Positions 32,844 to 43,118 of a DNA stretch of 48,216 nucleotides are shown in pieces. Within the stretch, counting starts at the first letter, position 1. Every line of letters starts with the position of its first letter. A model generated the notes under the pieces. The model did no database searches, was not told the origin of the DNA, and saw only the letters and a program-made list of their open reading frames with translations. Made by a program: the position numbers and the translations under genes. The DNA is from Bacillota bacterium (GTDB lineage Bacteria; Bacillota; Sulfobacillia; JAJZYS01; JAJYTV01), in the NCBI GenBank assembly GCA_021793215.1, contig JAJYTE010000021.1, forward strand, positions 1-48,216, given 5' to 3'.

Positions 32844-35486
32844 GTGCCCGAGAAGTACGTGTACCGCTTCGAGGAAGGCTCCAAGAACGACCGTGCGAGG
32901 CTCGGGGGCAAGGGTGCGAGCCTCGCGGAGATGACGCGGGTCGGGCTCCCCGTGCCGCCTGGCTTCACCGTGTCCGCGTCGGCCTGCAACGCCTACAACA
33001 AGCTTGGCCGCGAGTTCCCGGAGGGACTGGAGGACGACATCTGGCGCGAGGTCGGGGTGCTCGAGGAGCGCCTCGGCAAACGCCTGGGCGACGGGGAGAA
33101 CCCTCTTCTTGTCTCGGTGCGCTCCGGGGCGGCCGTCTCGATGCCCGGCATGATGGACACCGTGCTGAACCTCGGGCTGAACCCTACGACGCGGGACGGG
33201 CTCGGCGCGCGCGCCGGGCGGCGATTCGCACTCGACTGCCACCGCCGTTTCATCCAGATGTTCGGGAACGTCGTGCTGCACATGGAGCACAGCGCGTTCG
33301 AGGAGATCATGCAGAGCGCCCGCGAGAAGGCGGGCGTCTCGCATGACCACCAGCTGAGCGAGGGAGACCTCGAGGAGATCATCGCGCGCTACCTCGAGAT
33401 CGTCGAGCGCCACACCGGGAAGCCCTTCCCCGTGGATCCGCGCGAGCAGCTCATCCTGGCGATCCGCGCCGTCTTCGACTCGTGGGAGAACCCGCGGGCC
33501 AAGGTCTACCGGCGGATCAACCAGATCTCCGACGACCTCGGCACGGCCGTCAACGTGCAGGCGATGGTCTTCGGCAACCTGTCGCCGCAGTCCGGAACGG
33601 GCGTGCTCTTCACCCGCAACCCGAACACCGGCGAGAAGCTGCTCTACGGCGAGTACCTGACGCAGGCCCAGGGAGAGGACGTCGTCGCCGGCATCCGCAC
33701 GCCGAAGGAGATCTCTGCGCTCAAGGAGGACATCCCGGCGGCGTACGCCCAGGTGGAGAAGGTCGCGGCGCTGCTCGAGCAGCACTACTCCGACATGCAG
33801 GACATCGAGTTCACGATCGAGGACGGGCAGCTCTACATGCTGCAGACGCGCAGCGGCAAGCGCTCCGCCCGTGCGGCCGTGAAGATCGCCGTCGACATGG
33901 TGCACGAGCGGCGGATCGGCAAGGAGGAGGCGCTGCGCCGGGTCACGCCGGAGCAGATCGACCAGCTCCTGCACCGTGGCGTCGATCCCGACGCCCAGAA
34001 CGAGGTCATCGCGAAGGGGCTGCCCGCGTCGCCGGGCGCGGCGTGCGGCCGGATCGTCTTCGACGCGGACACGGCGGAGAAGCTCGGCCGCGTCGGTGAG
34101 AAGGTCCTGCTCGTGCGGCCGGAGACGGCGCCCGACGACATCCACGGCATCGTGCTGGCGCAGGGCGTCCTCACCTCGCGCGGCGGCATGACCTGCCATG
34201 CGGCAATCGTCGCGCGCGGCATGGGCAAGCCGTGCATCGTCGGCTGCGAGGCGCTGAAGATCGACCTCGGCCGCCGTGAGCTGCAGGTCGGGGGGAGGGT
34301 CCTCAAGGAGAACGACGTGCTCTCGATCGACGGCGCCAGCGGGCGCGTCTTCCTCGGAGAGGTGCCGATGGTCGAGCCGGAGCTGGGCGGAGAGTCGGCG
34401 GAGATCCTCGCCTGGGCCGATGCGGTGCGACGCCTCGGCGTGATGGCGAACGCCGACACGCCGGAGGACGCCGAGAAGGCGCGGGCCTTCGGGGCGCAGG
34501 GTGTGGGGCTCTGCCGCACCGAGCACATGTTCATGCAGCCAGATCGACTGCCGGTCGTGCAGGAGATGATCCTCGCGCTTAGCGAGGCGGAGCGGCGCGC
34601 CGCGCTCGACCGCCTGCTCCCGTTCCAGGAGGGGGACTTCTACGGCATCCTCAAGGCGATGCACGGCCTGCCGGTCACGATCCGGCTTCTGGACCCGCCG
34701 CTGCACGAGTTCCTGCCCGACGTGGAGGAACTCGCGGTGGAGGTCGCGCTCCTCAAGGAGCGCGGCGGCCAGGGCGGCGGCGAGTACCGTACCAAGGCCG
34801 ACCTCCTGCGCAAAGCGCGCGCGCTCGCGGAGTTCAACCCGATGCTCGGCTTCCGCGGCTGCCGCCTCGGCCTGATCTACCCCGAGATCTACGAGATGCA
34901 GGCGCGGGCGATCTTCCAGGCCACGGCCCGCCTGCAGCGCGAGGGCGTCGACGCGCGCCCCGAGGTGATGATCCCGCTCGTCGGCGACCCGAAGGAGCTC
35001 GAGATCTCGCGTCGGCTCGTTGCGGCCGTGCACCAGGAGGTCGAGAGCGAGACGGGCGCCAAGATCCCGCTCAAGGTGGGCACGATGCTGGAGGTGCCGC
35101 GGGCCTGCCTGCTCGCGGGGGAGATCGCGCCGCACGCCGACTTCTTCTCCTTCGGCACGAACGACCTGACGCAGACGACGTTCGGCTACAGCCGCGACGA
35201 CGCCGAGGCGAAGTTCCTCACGCGCTACCTCGAGGAGAAAGTACTCGCGGAGAACCCGTTCGCGGTGCTCGACCAGGCGGGCGTGGGCCAGCTCGTCACG
35301 TTCGGCGTCGCGCGCGGCCGCGCCGTGAAGCCCGAGATCAAGGTCGGGATCTGCGGCGAGCACGGCGGCGAGCCGAAGTCGATCGCGTTCTGCCACCAAA
35401 CCGGCCTCAACTACGTCTCCTGCTCGCCCTACCGCGTGCCGATCGCGCGGCTTTCGGCGGCGCGGGCGGCCCTCGAGGACGACTGA
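32844..35486 (+). CDS. ppdK: Pyruvate, phosphate dikinase
   Basis: Interconverts pyruvate + ATP + Pi and PEP + AMP + PPi, 880 residues. The N-terminal ATP-grasp domain starts YVYRFEEGSKNDRARLGGKG, followed by VSVRSGAAVSMPGMMDTVLN. The swivelling domain has the catalytic His452 in SRGGMTCHAAIVARGMGKP, and the C-terminal PEP/pyruvate TIM barrel ends with GICGEHGGEPKSIAFCH and YVSCSPYRVPIARLSAARA. The regulatory Thr450 two residues before His452 is present. The residue between them is Cys instead of the common Ser. It is co-transcribed with its regulator. Confidence 0.98.
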   Translation: MPEKYVYRFEEGSKNDRARLGGKGASLAEMTRVGLPVPPGFTVSASACNAYNKLGREFPEGLEDDIWREVGVLEERLGKRLGDGENPLLVSVRSGAAVSMPGMMDTVLNLGLNPTTRDGLGARAGRRFALDCHRRFIQMFGNVVLHMEHSAFEEIMQSAREKAGVSHDHQLSEGDLEEIIARYLEIVERHTGKPFPVDPREQLILAIRAVFDSWENPRAKVYRRINQISDDLGTAVNVQAMVFGNLSPQSGTGVLFTRNPNTGEKLLYGEYLTQAQGEDVVAGIRTPKEISALKEDIPAAYAQVEKVAALLEQHYSDMQDIEFTIEDGQLYMLQTRSGKRSARAAVKIAVDMVHERRIGKEEALRRVTPEQIDQLLHRGVDPDAQNEVIAKGLPASPGAACGRIVFDADTAEKLGRVGEKVLLVRPETAPDDIHGIVLAQGVLTSRGGMTCHAAIVARGMGKPCIVGCEALKIDLGRRELQVGGRVLKENDVLSIDGASGRVFLGEVPMVEPELGGESAEILAWADAVRRLGVMANADTPEDAEKARAFGAQGVGLCRTEHMFMQPDRLPVVQEMILALSEAERRAALDRLLPFQEGDFYGILKAMHGLPVTIRLLDPPLHEFLPDVEELAVEVALLKERGGQGGGEYRTKADLLRKARALAEFNPMLGFRGCRLGLIYPEIYEMQARAIFQATARLQREGVDARPEVMIPLVGDPKELEISRRLVAAVHQEVESETGAKIPLKVGTMLEVPRACLLAGEIAPHADFFSFGTNDLTQTTFGYSRDDAEAKFLTRYLEEKVLAENPFAVLDQAGVGQLVTFGVARGRAVKPEIKVGICGEHGGEPKSIAFCHQTGLNYVSCSPYRVPIARLSAARAALEDD

Positions 35487-35488
35487 GG

Positions 35489-36934
35489 GTGATAGGGATC
35501 GAGCAGGACTCCCTGGACCTCTTCCTCGGCGCCTTCGGCGTCGAGCGGCAGGAGGCGGGGCTCGGCTTTCAGGGCTTCGGCGAGAATCCAGCGCCGGGCG
35601 AGATCGCGCGGCTGATGGCGCGGATCGAAGAGGCGCCTGGCGCGCGGCGGGCGCTCGTGCGGCGCCTGCTCGCGCGTGCGGAGCGCCGCGCGCAGCTGCG
35701 CGCAGGCGACCTTGCGTCGGCCGGGGGAGAGGTGCTCGGCGCGCTGGTGCTGGGAGAGCTGCACGGCGATGCGGAGCGCACCGCCGTGCTCGCGGCGCTG
35801 CCCGGGCACCTCGCCTTGGCTCTGCGCGGAGCGCGGGGCCAGGGAATCGATCCCCAGGCGCGCTCCTTCGGTGCACAGGCCTCCTCGCTCGCGGCGGGAC
35901 TCCTGCTCGCGCGCGGCGCGAACCCGGAGCTCGCGGAGGAGGGCGATCCCCTGGCGGCCGGCTTCATGGCCTGCGAGCACTTCGTCGGCGGTCTCGACCG
36001 CCTGCCCACGGCGGAGGAGCCCGCGCCGATGGGCCCGCATCCCTACGCGGATCTCCTCTTGGCCGAGAGCGGTCAAAGCATCATCCCGAAGGACCTCGCG
36101 GAGGCGGCGCTGACGGCGATGCAGGCGGAGCTTCGCGAGGCGCAGACGATCGCGCGCCGCATCGCGCCGGGCGAGGACATCTTCGACGTGGTCGCGGGCA
36201 TCGGGGAGGACGCGCCCGAGGGCGAAGCGGAGCTCCTCGCGGCCTACCGCACGGCGCAGGAGGAGGTGCGCGCGGCGGTCGGCGACGACTTCCCGGCCGC
36301 CGAGACGCGGCTCGACATCGCGCTCGCGCCGTCCCAGCTGCACGGCCTCTTGCCGCTCACGGCCTACCTGCCGCCGTCGCGCGAGGACGCCGCCGGCACG
36401 GTGCTCCTGAGCCAGGCGCTCGGTCCGATGAAGAGTGCGCACGCGCGGGCGCGCACCTACCTCGCGATCGCGCACGACGGCGTTCCAGGCAGCCACCTGC
36501 TCTTCGCGGCCACCGGATCCGACACGCTGCGCCGCCTGCTGCTCTCGCCGTTCGCGGCGCAGGGCTGGGCGATCTACGCGGCGCGCTACGCCGCCGGGCG
36601 GCTCGGCAGCCAGAAGGTCCTCCTGATCGCGGCGCTCGACGCGGCCCAGCGCGCCGCGCGGGCCTTCGCGGACGCCGCGCTGCATGCCGGCATCGCTGCG
36701 CGTCGCGAGATCACGGGTCAGCTCTCGGAGGCGCTCTCGCTGCCCGAGGCCATGGCCGAGGCGGAACTCCTCGCCGTCGCGCGCCAGCCGGGTGGGGCGG
36801 CGCTTCCCTGGTGGATCGCCGGCGACATCGCGCAGCGGGTGCGCCAAGAGGTTGCGCGCGGGGCCACGCCGCGCGCTGCGCACGCGCGGGTGCTCTCCGA
36901 GGGGGCGCTCGCGCAGGAGGGGGCGGAGGGCTGA
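35489..36934 (+). CDS. DUF885-like protein with altered metallopeptidase motif
   Basis: A 481-residue Ala/Leu/Arg-rich protein without signal peptide or membrane segment. Its C-terminal half follows DUF885: QLHGLLPLTAYLPPSRED, AIAHDGVPGSHLLFAA, and FAAQGWAIYAARYAAGRLG, which correspond to the family blocks AYYxPPS, HExxPGHHLQ and EGWALYAE. The metal-binding motif is changed: His329-Asp330-Gly-Val-Pro-Gly-Ser335-His336, with Asp for the catalytic Glu and Ser for the first His of the HH pair. It may be a pseudopeptidase or a distinct hydrolase. It is two bases after ppdK and overlaps dgt (TGATG), so it is part of that operon. Confidence 0.6.
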   Translation: MIGIEQDSLDLFLGAFGVERQEAGLGFQGFGENPAPGEIARLMARIEEAPGARRALVRRLLARAERRAQLRAGDLASAGGEVLGALVLGELHGDAERTAVLAALPGHLALALRGARGQGIDPQARSFGAQASSLAAGLLLARGANPELAEEGDPLAAGFMACEHFVGGLDRLPTAEEPAPMGPHPYADLLLAESGQSIIPKDLAEAALTAMQAELREAQTIARRIAPGEDIFDVVAGIGEDAPEGEAELLAAYRTAQEEVRAAVGDDFPAAETRLDIALAPSQLHGLLPLTAYLPPSREDAAGTVLLSQALGPMKSAHARARTYLAIAHDGVPGSHLLFAATGSDTLRRLLLSPFAAQGWAIYAARYAAGRLGSQKVLLIAALDAAQRAARAFADAALHAGIAARREITGQLSEALSLPEAMAEAELLAVARQPGGAALPWWIAGDIAQRVRQEVARGATPRAAHARVLSEGALAQEGAEG

Positions 36935-37929
36935 TGGACGCGACGCCGCGGGCGTTCACCGAGGAGCGCGAGCGCAGGGACCTTCGGCCGTGGGCGGCGC
37001 GCAGCGCCGAGACCCGGGGCAGGGTCCGACCGGAGGACGATCGGGACGAGGTGCGCACCGCGTTCCAGCGAGACCGCGACCGCATCATCCACTCGAAGGC
37101 CTTCCGGCGGCTCAAGGACAAGACGCAGGTGTTCATCGCCGCCGAGGGCGACCACTACCGCACGCGGCTCACCCATACGCTCGAGGTCGCGCAGATCGCG
37201 CGCACGCTGGCGCGCGCGCTGCGGCTGAACGAGGACCTCGCCGAGGCGATCGCCTTGGCGCACGACATCGGCCACACGCCCTTCGGCCACGCCGGCGAGC
37301 GGGTGCTGGACGAGCTCGTGCCGGGGGGCTTTCACCACTACGAGCAGAGCCTTCGCGTCTGCGACGTACTGGAGCGTCCGGGCGGGCTGAACCTCACCCA
37401 GGAGGTGCGCGACGGCATCGTCTCGCACACCGCCTCCGGGCATCCCGGGACGCTCGAGGCGCGTCTCGTGCACCTCGCCGACCGGATCGCTTACGTGAAC
37501 CACGACATCGACGATGCGCTGCGCGCGCGGATCATCACGCAGGACGAGCTGCCGAAGGGTCCGATCCGCCTTTTGGGGGAGCGCCACTCCCAGCGCATCC
37601 ATCAGCTCGTCCGCGCGGTGATCGCCGCGTCCGAGGGCGAGGTGCAGGCGCAGATGCGCGAGAGGGAGGCGGATGCGCTCGAGGAGCTTCGGCAGTTCCT
37701 CTTCGACCGCGTCTACTTCGGCTCTCCGCCGAAGCGCGAGGAGAAGAAGGCGGAGGGCCTCTTGCGCCAGCTCTACCTCTACTACCGGGATCACCCGGAG
37801 CTTCTGCCGGAGCACAGCGCGCCGGGTGACGAGGGCGTGCGCGACTACTGCGCCGGCATGACCGACCATTTCGCCATCTCGCAGTACGCGCGCTACTTCC
37901 TGCCGACGCCTTGGCCCCCGGAGGATTAG
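36934..37929 (+). CDS. dgt: dGTP triphosphohydrolase-like HD protein
   Basis: A 331-residue member of the Dgt family, which splits dGTP or other dNTPs into nucleoside and triphosphate. The HD metal site is RTRLTHTLEVAQIARTLAR (His81) and AIALAHDIGHTPFGHAGE (His110-Asp111), with a later Asp in HLADRIAYVNHDIDDAL. FQRDRDRIIHSKAFRRLKDK is the N-terminal family block. ATG 36934 overlaps the DUF885-like stop. dgt immediately upstream of dnaG is common in Bacillota and suggests a link between dNTP pool control and replication. Confidence 0.95.
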   Translation: MDATPRAFTEERERRDLRPWAARSAETRGRVRPEDDRDEVRTAFQRDRDRIIHSKAFRRLKDKTQVFIAAEGDHYRTRLTHTLEVAQIARTLARALRLNEDLAEAIALAHDIGHTPFGHAGERVLDELVPGGFHHYEQSLRVCDVLERPGGLNLTQEVRDGIVSHTASGHPGTLEARLVHLADRIAYVNHDIDDALRARIITQDELPKGPIRLLGERHSQRIHQLVRAVIAASEGEVQAQMREREADALEELRQFLFDRVYFGSPPKREEKKAEGLLRQLYLYYRDHPELLPEHSAPGDEGVRDYCAGMTDHFAISQYARYFLPTPWPPED

Positions 37930-37974
37930 GGTCGATCGGTGGCGAACTGAGAATGCTCCCGGGAGGTGTCTAGG

Positions 37975-39714
37975 TTGCCCTTCCGAACGGAGGGGCTCGA
38001 CGAGTTGCGGCGCCGGATCGACATCACCGCGGTCGTCGGACAGACTGTCGCTCTCAGGCGGCAGGGCACGCGACTCGTCGGACTGTGCCCCTTCCACGGC
38101 GAGAAGTCGCCGTCGTTCTCCGTTTCCCCCGAGCGGGGGCTCTTCTACTGCTTCGGCTGCCACGCGGGCGGCGATGCGATCGACTTCGTCATGCGCCGCG
38201 ACAGCCTCTCCTTCCGCGAGGCCGCCGAACTCCTGGCGCAGGAGTTCGGCGTGCAGCTCCCGCTGGAGAGTGGCGGGGAGGGAGAGGCGGCGCAGCGCCA
38301 GGAGCGGCGCTCGCGCCTGCTGAAGGCGCTCGAGGATGCAAACGCCCTGTTCGCGGCCTTCCTGCTGGAGGAGCCCGGAGAGGGAGCGCGGCACTACCTC
38401 GCGGGCCGGGGGCTCCATGCGCCGGACGCGCGGCGCTTCGAGCTCGGCTACGCGCCGGGCGGCGGAGAACTCCTCTCGCGGCTCAAGGCGCCGCAGGACG
38501 TCCTGATCGAAGCGGGCCTCGCGGTGCGGCACGAGAGCGGACGCGTCTACGAACGCTTCCGCGATCGCGTGACCTTCGCGATCCGTGACCGCGCGGGCCG
38601 CGTGGTCGGTTTCGGCGGGCGCACGCTCGGCGACGGTCAGCCGAAGTACCTCAACTCTCCGGAGACGCCGCTCTTCCACAAGGGCAGCATCCTCTACGCG
38701 TGGCCCTGGGCGCAGGCGGCGATCCGGGAGGAGCGCGCGGTGACGCTCTGCGAAGGGTACATGGACGCGATCGCGCTGCACCGCGGAGGCTTCACGGCGA
38801 CGGTCGCGACACTCGGGACGGCGCTCACGGAGGAGCACGCCCGCCTGATCGGCCGCGCGTCGCGTCGCGCCTACCTCGCGTTCGACACGGACGGCGCGGG
38901 CAAGGCGGCCGTGCGGCGCAGCATGGCTCCCTTGCTCGCGCAGGGCCTCGAGGTGCTGGTCGTCGCGCCGCCCGAGGGCAAGGATCCGGACGAACTCCTG
39001 CGCTCGCGCGGACCTGAGACCTGGCGCGATGCGCTCACAAAAGCGCAGCCGTTGACGAGCTGGCTGTTCTCGGCGGCGGCGGCGGAGCACGGCGCCGACA
39101 CGCCGGCGGCGAAGGCGCGGATCACCGAGGAGGTGTTCGCGGCGCTACGGGCGATCCCGAGCCCGCTCGTGCGCGACGAGGAGCTGCGTCGCCTCGCGCT
39201 GCGACTCGAGGTGCGCGAGGAGGCGCTGCGCGCCGAGTTCCAGCGGGCACGCGCGGGGGACAGAACGCATACCCTGCAGCATCCAAGGAATAGTACTAGG
39301 AACACCGTCGCCGCGCCCGTGCGCCCCGACTGGCTGCTGATCGAGACGACGCTCTTGGCGCTCGCGGCGCAGCACCCCCAAGAAGTCCAGGCGATTCGCG
39401 CGCAGTGCAGTCCCCTGAAGGATCCGTCCTGCGAGAGAGCCCTCGCGATCGCGGCCGCCGGGGAGGACCCGGCGCAGTCCGACGACGAGGGCGTGCGGCG
39501 CGTCTGGGCCGAGGCGTCGCTCGCGGAACCGCTTCCCAGGGAAGAAACTGCGAAGGTTCTCGAGCGGTGGACCCTAGCAGGTAAAAGGGAAAGACTGAAC
39601 GAAGTCAATCGCGTCATTCTGGAGATGCAAGAGGCAGGTCAACCGATTGATTCGTCGCTCATCGTGGAAGCACAGCAACTTTCTATGGAAACTGGTCGTC
39701 ACCGGAGGGGGTGA
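37975..39714 (+). CDS. dnaG: DNA primase
   Basis: A 579-residue replicative primase. The zinc-binding domain has CPFHGEKSPSFSV and FYCFGCHAGGDAIDF (Cys38, His41, Cys59, Cys62). The TOPRIM core has VTLCEGYMDAIALHRGG and AYLAFDTDGAGKAAVRR. The C-terminal helicase-interacting domain begins near residue 440. A short patch at about 39260-39305 with low GC and T/A-rich codons falls at that linker. TTG 37975 has GGGAGGTG six bases upstream; GTG 37966 is an alternative. It is followed three bases later by the first sigma factor, the classical dnaG-rpoD order. Confidence 0.97.
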   Translation: MPFRTEGLDELRRRIDITAVVGQTVALRRQGTRLVGLCPFHGEKSPSFSVSPERGLFYCFGCHAGGDAIDFVMRRDSLSFREAAELLAQEFGVQLPLESGGEGEAAQRQERRSRLLKALEDANALFAAFLLEEPGEGARHYLAGRGLHAPDARRFELGYAPGGGELLSRLKAPQDVLIEAGLAVRHESGRVYERFRDRVTFAIRDRAGRVVGFGGRTLGDGQPKYLNSPETPLFHKGSILYAWPWAQAAIREERAVTLCEGYMDAIALHRGGFTATVATLGTALTEEHARLIGRASRRAYLAFDTDGAGKAAVRRSMAPLLAQGLEVLVVAPPEGKDPDELLRSRGPETWRDALTKAQPLTSWLFSAAAAEHGADTPAAKARITEEVFAALRAIPSPLVRDEELRRLALRLEVREEALRAEFQRARAGDRTHTLQHPRNSTRNTVAAPVRPDWLLIETTLLALAAQHPQEVQAIRAQCSPLKDPSCERALAIAAAGEDPAQSDDEGVRRVWAEASLAEPLPREETAKVLERWTLAGKRERLNEVNRVILEMQEAGQPIDSSLIVEAQQLSMETGRHRRG

Positions 39715-39717
39715 GAG

Positions 39718-40797
39718 TTGCACGTGAGCCAGAAGGAACTGCCGGTGGACGGGATGCAGGACCTCATTCGGCGCGGTAAGGAAACCGGGTCTCTCACTTA
39801 CGACGACGTCGGGAAGGCCTTGCAGGGCAATGAGCTGACACCCGAGCAGATTGACGCGGTGTACGAGCGGCTCACCGACCTCGGCATCGAGGTGATGGCG
39901 GTCGGCGAGGCGGAGCAGAAGAGCGAAGAGAGCGAGGACACCGCGGAGATCGCGGTGCCGGACGGAGTCGCCATCGACGACCCCGTCCGCATGTACCTCA
40001 AGGAGATCGGCCGCGTGCCGCTGCTCAACGCCGAGATGGAGGTCGAGCTCGCCCGCCGCATCGAGGAAGGCGACGACGAGGCCAAGCGCCGGCTCGCGGA
40101 GGCGAACCTGCGCCTCGTCGTCAGCATCGCGAAGCGCTACGTCGGGCGGGGCATGCTGTTCCTGGACCTGATCCAGGAGGGCAACCTCGGCCTCATCAAG
40201 GCCGTAGAGAAGTTCGACTACCGCAAGGGCTACAAGTTCTCCACCTATGCCACCTGGTGGATCCGCCAGGCGATCACGCGGGCGATCGCCGACCAGGCGC
40301 GCACCATCCGCATCCCGGTGCACATGGTCGAGACGATCAACAAGCTGATCCGCGTGCAACGCCACCTGCTGCAGGAGCTCGGGCGCGAGCCGACCGCGGA
40401 GGAGATCGCCGAGGAGATGGAGGTCTCGGTGGAGCGGGTGCGCGAGATCCTCAAGGTCGCGCAGGAGCCCGTATCGCTCGAGACGCCGATCGGCGAGGAG
40501 GAGGACTCCCACCTCGGGGACTTCATCGAGGACGAGGACGCGCCGGCGCCGGCGGAGGCCGCGAGCTACCTCCTGCTGCGCGAGCAGATCGGCGAGGTGC
40601 TCTCCTCCTTGACGCCCCGCGAGAAGCGCGTGCTCGAACTGCGCTTCGGGCTCGACGACGGCCGCGCGCGCACGCTCGAAGAGGTCGGCCAGGTCTTCGG
40701 GGTGACGCGCGAGCGCATCCGGCAGATCGAGGCGAAGGCCCTGCGCAAGCTTCGCCACCCGAGTCGATCGAAGAAGTTGAAAGACTACCTCGAGTAG
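39718..40797 (+). CDS. rpoD: Housekeeping RNA polymerase sigma factor, copy 1
   Basis: A 359-residue sigma-70 group 1 factor of the short Bacillota type. Region 1.1 occupies about 1-70, region 1.2 has [16 protein letters not shown], region 2 has the -10 recognition helix [20 protein letters not shown], region 3 ends near [16 protein letters not shown], and region 4.2 is [20 protein letters not shown], ending KLKDYLE. TTG 39718 has GGAGGGGGTGA upstream. It is tightly coupled to dnaG. A close paralogue follows 196 bases downstream. Confidence 0.97.
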   Translation: MHVSQKELPVDGMQDLIRRGKETGSLTYDDVGKALQGNELTPEQIDAVYERLTDLGIEVMAVGEAEQKSEESEDTAEIAVPDGVAIDDPVRMYLKEIGRVPLLNAEMEVELARRIEEGDDEAKRRLAEANLRLVVSIAKRYVGRGMLFLDLIQEGNLGLIKAVEKFDYRKGYKFSTYATWWIRQAITRAIADQARTIRIPVHMVETINKLIRVQRHLLQELGREPTAEEIAEEMEVSVERVREILKVAQEPVSLETPIGEEEDSHLGDFIEDEDAPAPAEAASYLLLREQIGEVLSSLTPREKRVLELRFGLDDGRARTLEEVGQVFGVTRERIRQIEAKALRKLRHPSRSKKLKDYLE

Positions 40798-40827
40798 CAG
40801 GTCTTCGGGAGGGTCGACGCGAAAGAA

Positions 40828-40856
40828 TTGACTGGCATCCGAGCGTGTGGTACAAA
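40828..40856 (+). promoter_or_regulatory. Promoter of the second sigma factor gene
   Basis: TTGACT (40828-40833), a 17-base spacer and TACAAA (40851-40856) form a strong sigma-A type promoter. The transcript would carry a leader of about 130 bases that is lower in GC than its surroundings and begins near an inverted repeat, TACTAC (40876-40881) with GTAGTA (40888-40893), a possible operator or small hairpin. Confidence 0.82.
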
Positions 40857-40993
40857 TACGTGTTACGGTTGCCCATACTACCCAAATGTAGTAGGTTGCC
40901 ACGGTTTTTGGTCGAAGAGACGGTTCGAGCCGGCCGTCGTGTCACGCACGAGGGCCCGCTTTCGCGTCGGTGGCCAGGATGGAGGTGCCTCCC

Positions 40994-42085
<1,092 letters not shown>

Positions 42086-42102
42086 AGATGCTTTGGGACG
42101 CT

Positions 42103-42142
42103 GGCGCGGGATCGGGCAGGTGCCCGGTCCCGCGCCTTCTTG
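42103..42142 (+). terminator. Terminator after the second sigma gene
   Basis: GGCGCGGGATCGGGCA (42103-42118) pairs with TGCCCGGTCCCGCGCC (42121-42136), 16 bp with one G-U pair, followed by TTCTTG. It is a good intrinsic terminator for the dnaG-sigma operon. Confidence 0.85.
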
Positions 42143-42412
42143 ACGCGCCCCCTCAGCGGCCGCGTTCTCTGCGCGCATCCGCGTGCCGGTGGGCACCCTA
42201 GACCGGGAGGAGAAGCCTAAGAGGTGCCTCGGGGGATTCAAGCCCCCGAGGCACCTCGGCGCTTGGGCCGCATCCGGGGGCGGAGCCCGCGCTGGTAGGG
42301 TTCTGGCTGCGCGTCGCGTAATGGACCAATAGACGATGGGCGCGAGGGGGCGGCGGCTCTGGCATCGAACGGCAGCGCGCCCGATGGGGGCGTTCCTTGG
42401 CGGCGCGCGCGC
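42143..42412. other. Intergenic region upstream of pxpB
   Basis: About 270 bases with no gene. It contains a 15-bp hairpin at 42221-42257, and its last 75 bases are an open extension of the pxpB frame. No clear promoter is visible. Confidence 0.5.
42221..42257. terminator. Perfect 15-bp hairpin between sigma gene and pxpB
   Basis: GAGGTGCCTCGGGGG pairs with CCCCCGAGGCACCTC around ATTCAAG. No U-run follows on either strand. It may be a second terminator or a leader structure of the pxp operon. Confidence 0.6.
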
Positions 42413-43108
42413 TTGGCGGGAGACGCGGCCCTGCTGCTCGAGTTCGGCGACGCGATCGAGGAAGGGACCAACGATGACGTCCAAGGGCTCCGGCGGCAGG
42501 TTGCGGCCGCGGGCCTTCGGGGCGTGCTGGGAGCGGTCCCCGGCTACGCGACGCTGCTCTTGGAGTACGACCCGGCCATCTGGGAGCCGGAGGGACTGCT
42601 CGCGGCGGTCGCGGGCCTCGCTGCGCGAGAGGATTCGGCGCCTGCGCGCCGCCGCCACGTGATCCCCGTCTGTTACGGCGGAGAGTTCGGTCCCGACCTC
42701 GAGGGGGTCGCGCGAAGCCTTGGGCTTCGGGAGGACGCGGTCATCCGGCAGCACGGCGGCCGCGACTACCACATCTACTGCGTCGGTTTCTCGCCGGGCT
42801 TTCCCTACTGCGGCGCGCTGCCGCCTTCGCTGCAGCTGCCGCGACGCGACGCTCCGCGCACGAGGGTGCCGGCCGGTGCGGTGGCGATCGCCGGGCTGCA
42901 GACCGGCGTCTACCCGCGCGAGACATCGGGCGGCTGGCATCTCATCGGCCGTACGCCGCTCGAGCTCTTCCGCTGGGATCGGGACGATCCCGTGCCCTAC
43001 GAGCCTGGCGACGCCGTCCGCTTCCGGGCGATCGGAGAGGCAGCGTTCGAGGAGCTTCGCGAGCGGTCGCGGAGCGGCGAGGATCTACTCGAGAGCTCCG
43101 CGTTCTAG
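42413..43108 (+). CDS. pxpB: 5-oxoprolinase subunit PxpB (KipI family)
   Basis: Subunit of the ATP-dependent 5-oxoprolinase PxpABC, which recycles 5-oxoproline (pyroglutamate) to glutamate; the family includes the sporulation kinase inhibitor KipI. About 231 residues. AGDAALLLEFGD, GGRDYHIYCVGFSPGFPYCG, RVPAGAVAIAGLQTGVYPRE and TSGGWHLIGRTPLELFRWD are conserved. TTG 42413 has no good ribosome-binding site, and family-like sequence (WRRAR) precedes it in the same frame, so the true start may be upstream with an unusual codon. It is followed by pxpC after ten bases. Confidence 0.92.
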   Translation: MAGDAALLLEFGDAIEEGTNDDVQGLRRQVAAAGLRGVLGAVPGYATLLLEYDPAIWEPEGLLAAVAGLAAREDSAPARRRHVIPVCYGGEFGPDLEGVARSLGLREDAVIRQHGGRDYHIYCVGFSPGFPYCGALPPSLQLPRRDAPRTRVPAGAVAIAGLQTGVYPRETSGGWHLIGRTPLELFRWDRDDPVPYEPGDAVRFRAIGEAAFEELRERSRSGEDLLESSAF

Positions 43109-43118
43109 GAGGCGGCAG

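Noticed and set aside
31845-35876. A 1,343-codon minus-strand open frame opposite glyS, the PPDK regulator and ppdK
   Set aside because: Typical antisense open frame of GC-rich DNA; low-complexity Arg/His/Leu composition, while the plus strand encodes well-defined proteins.
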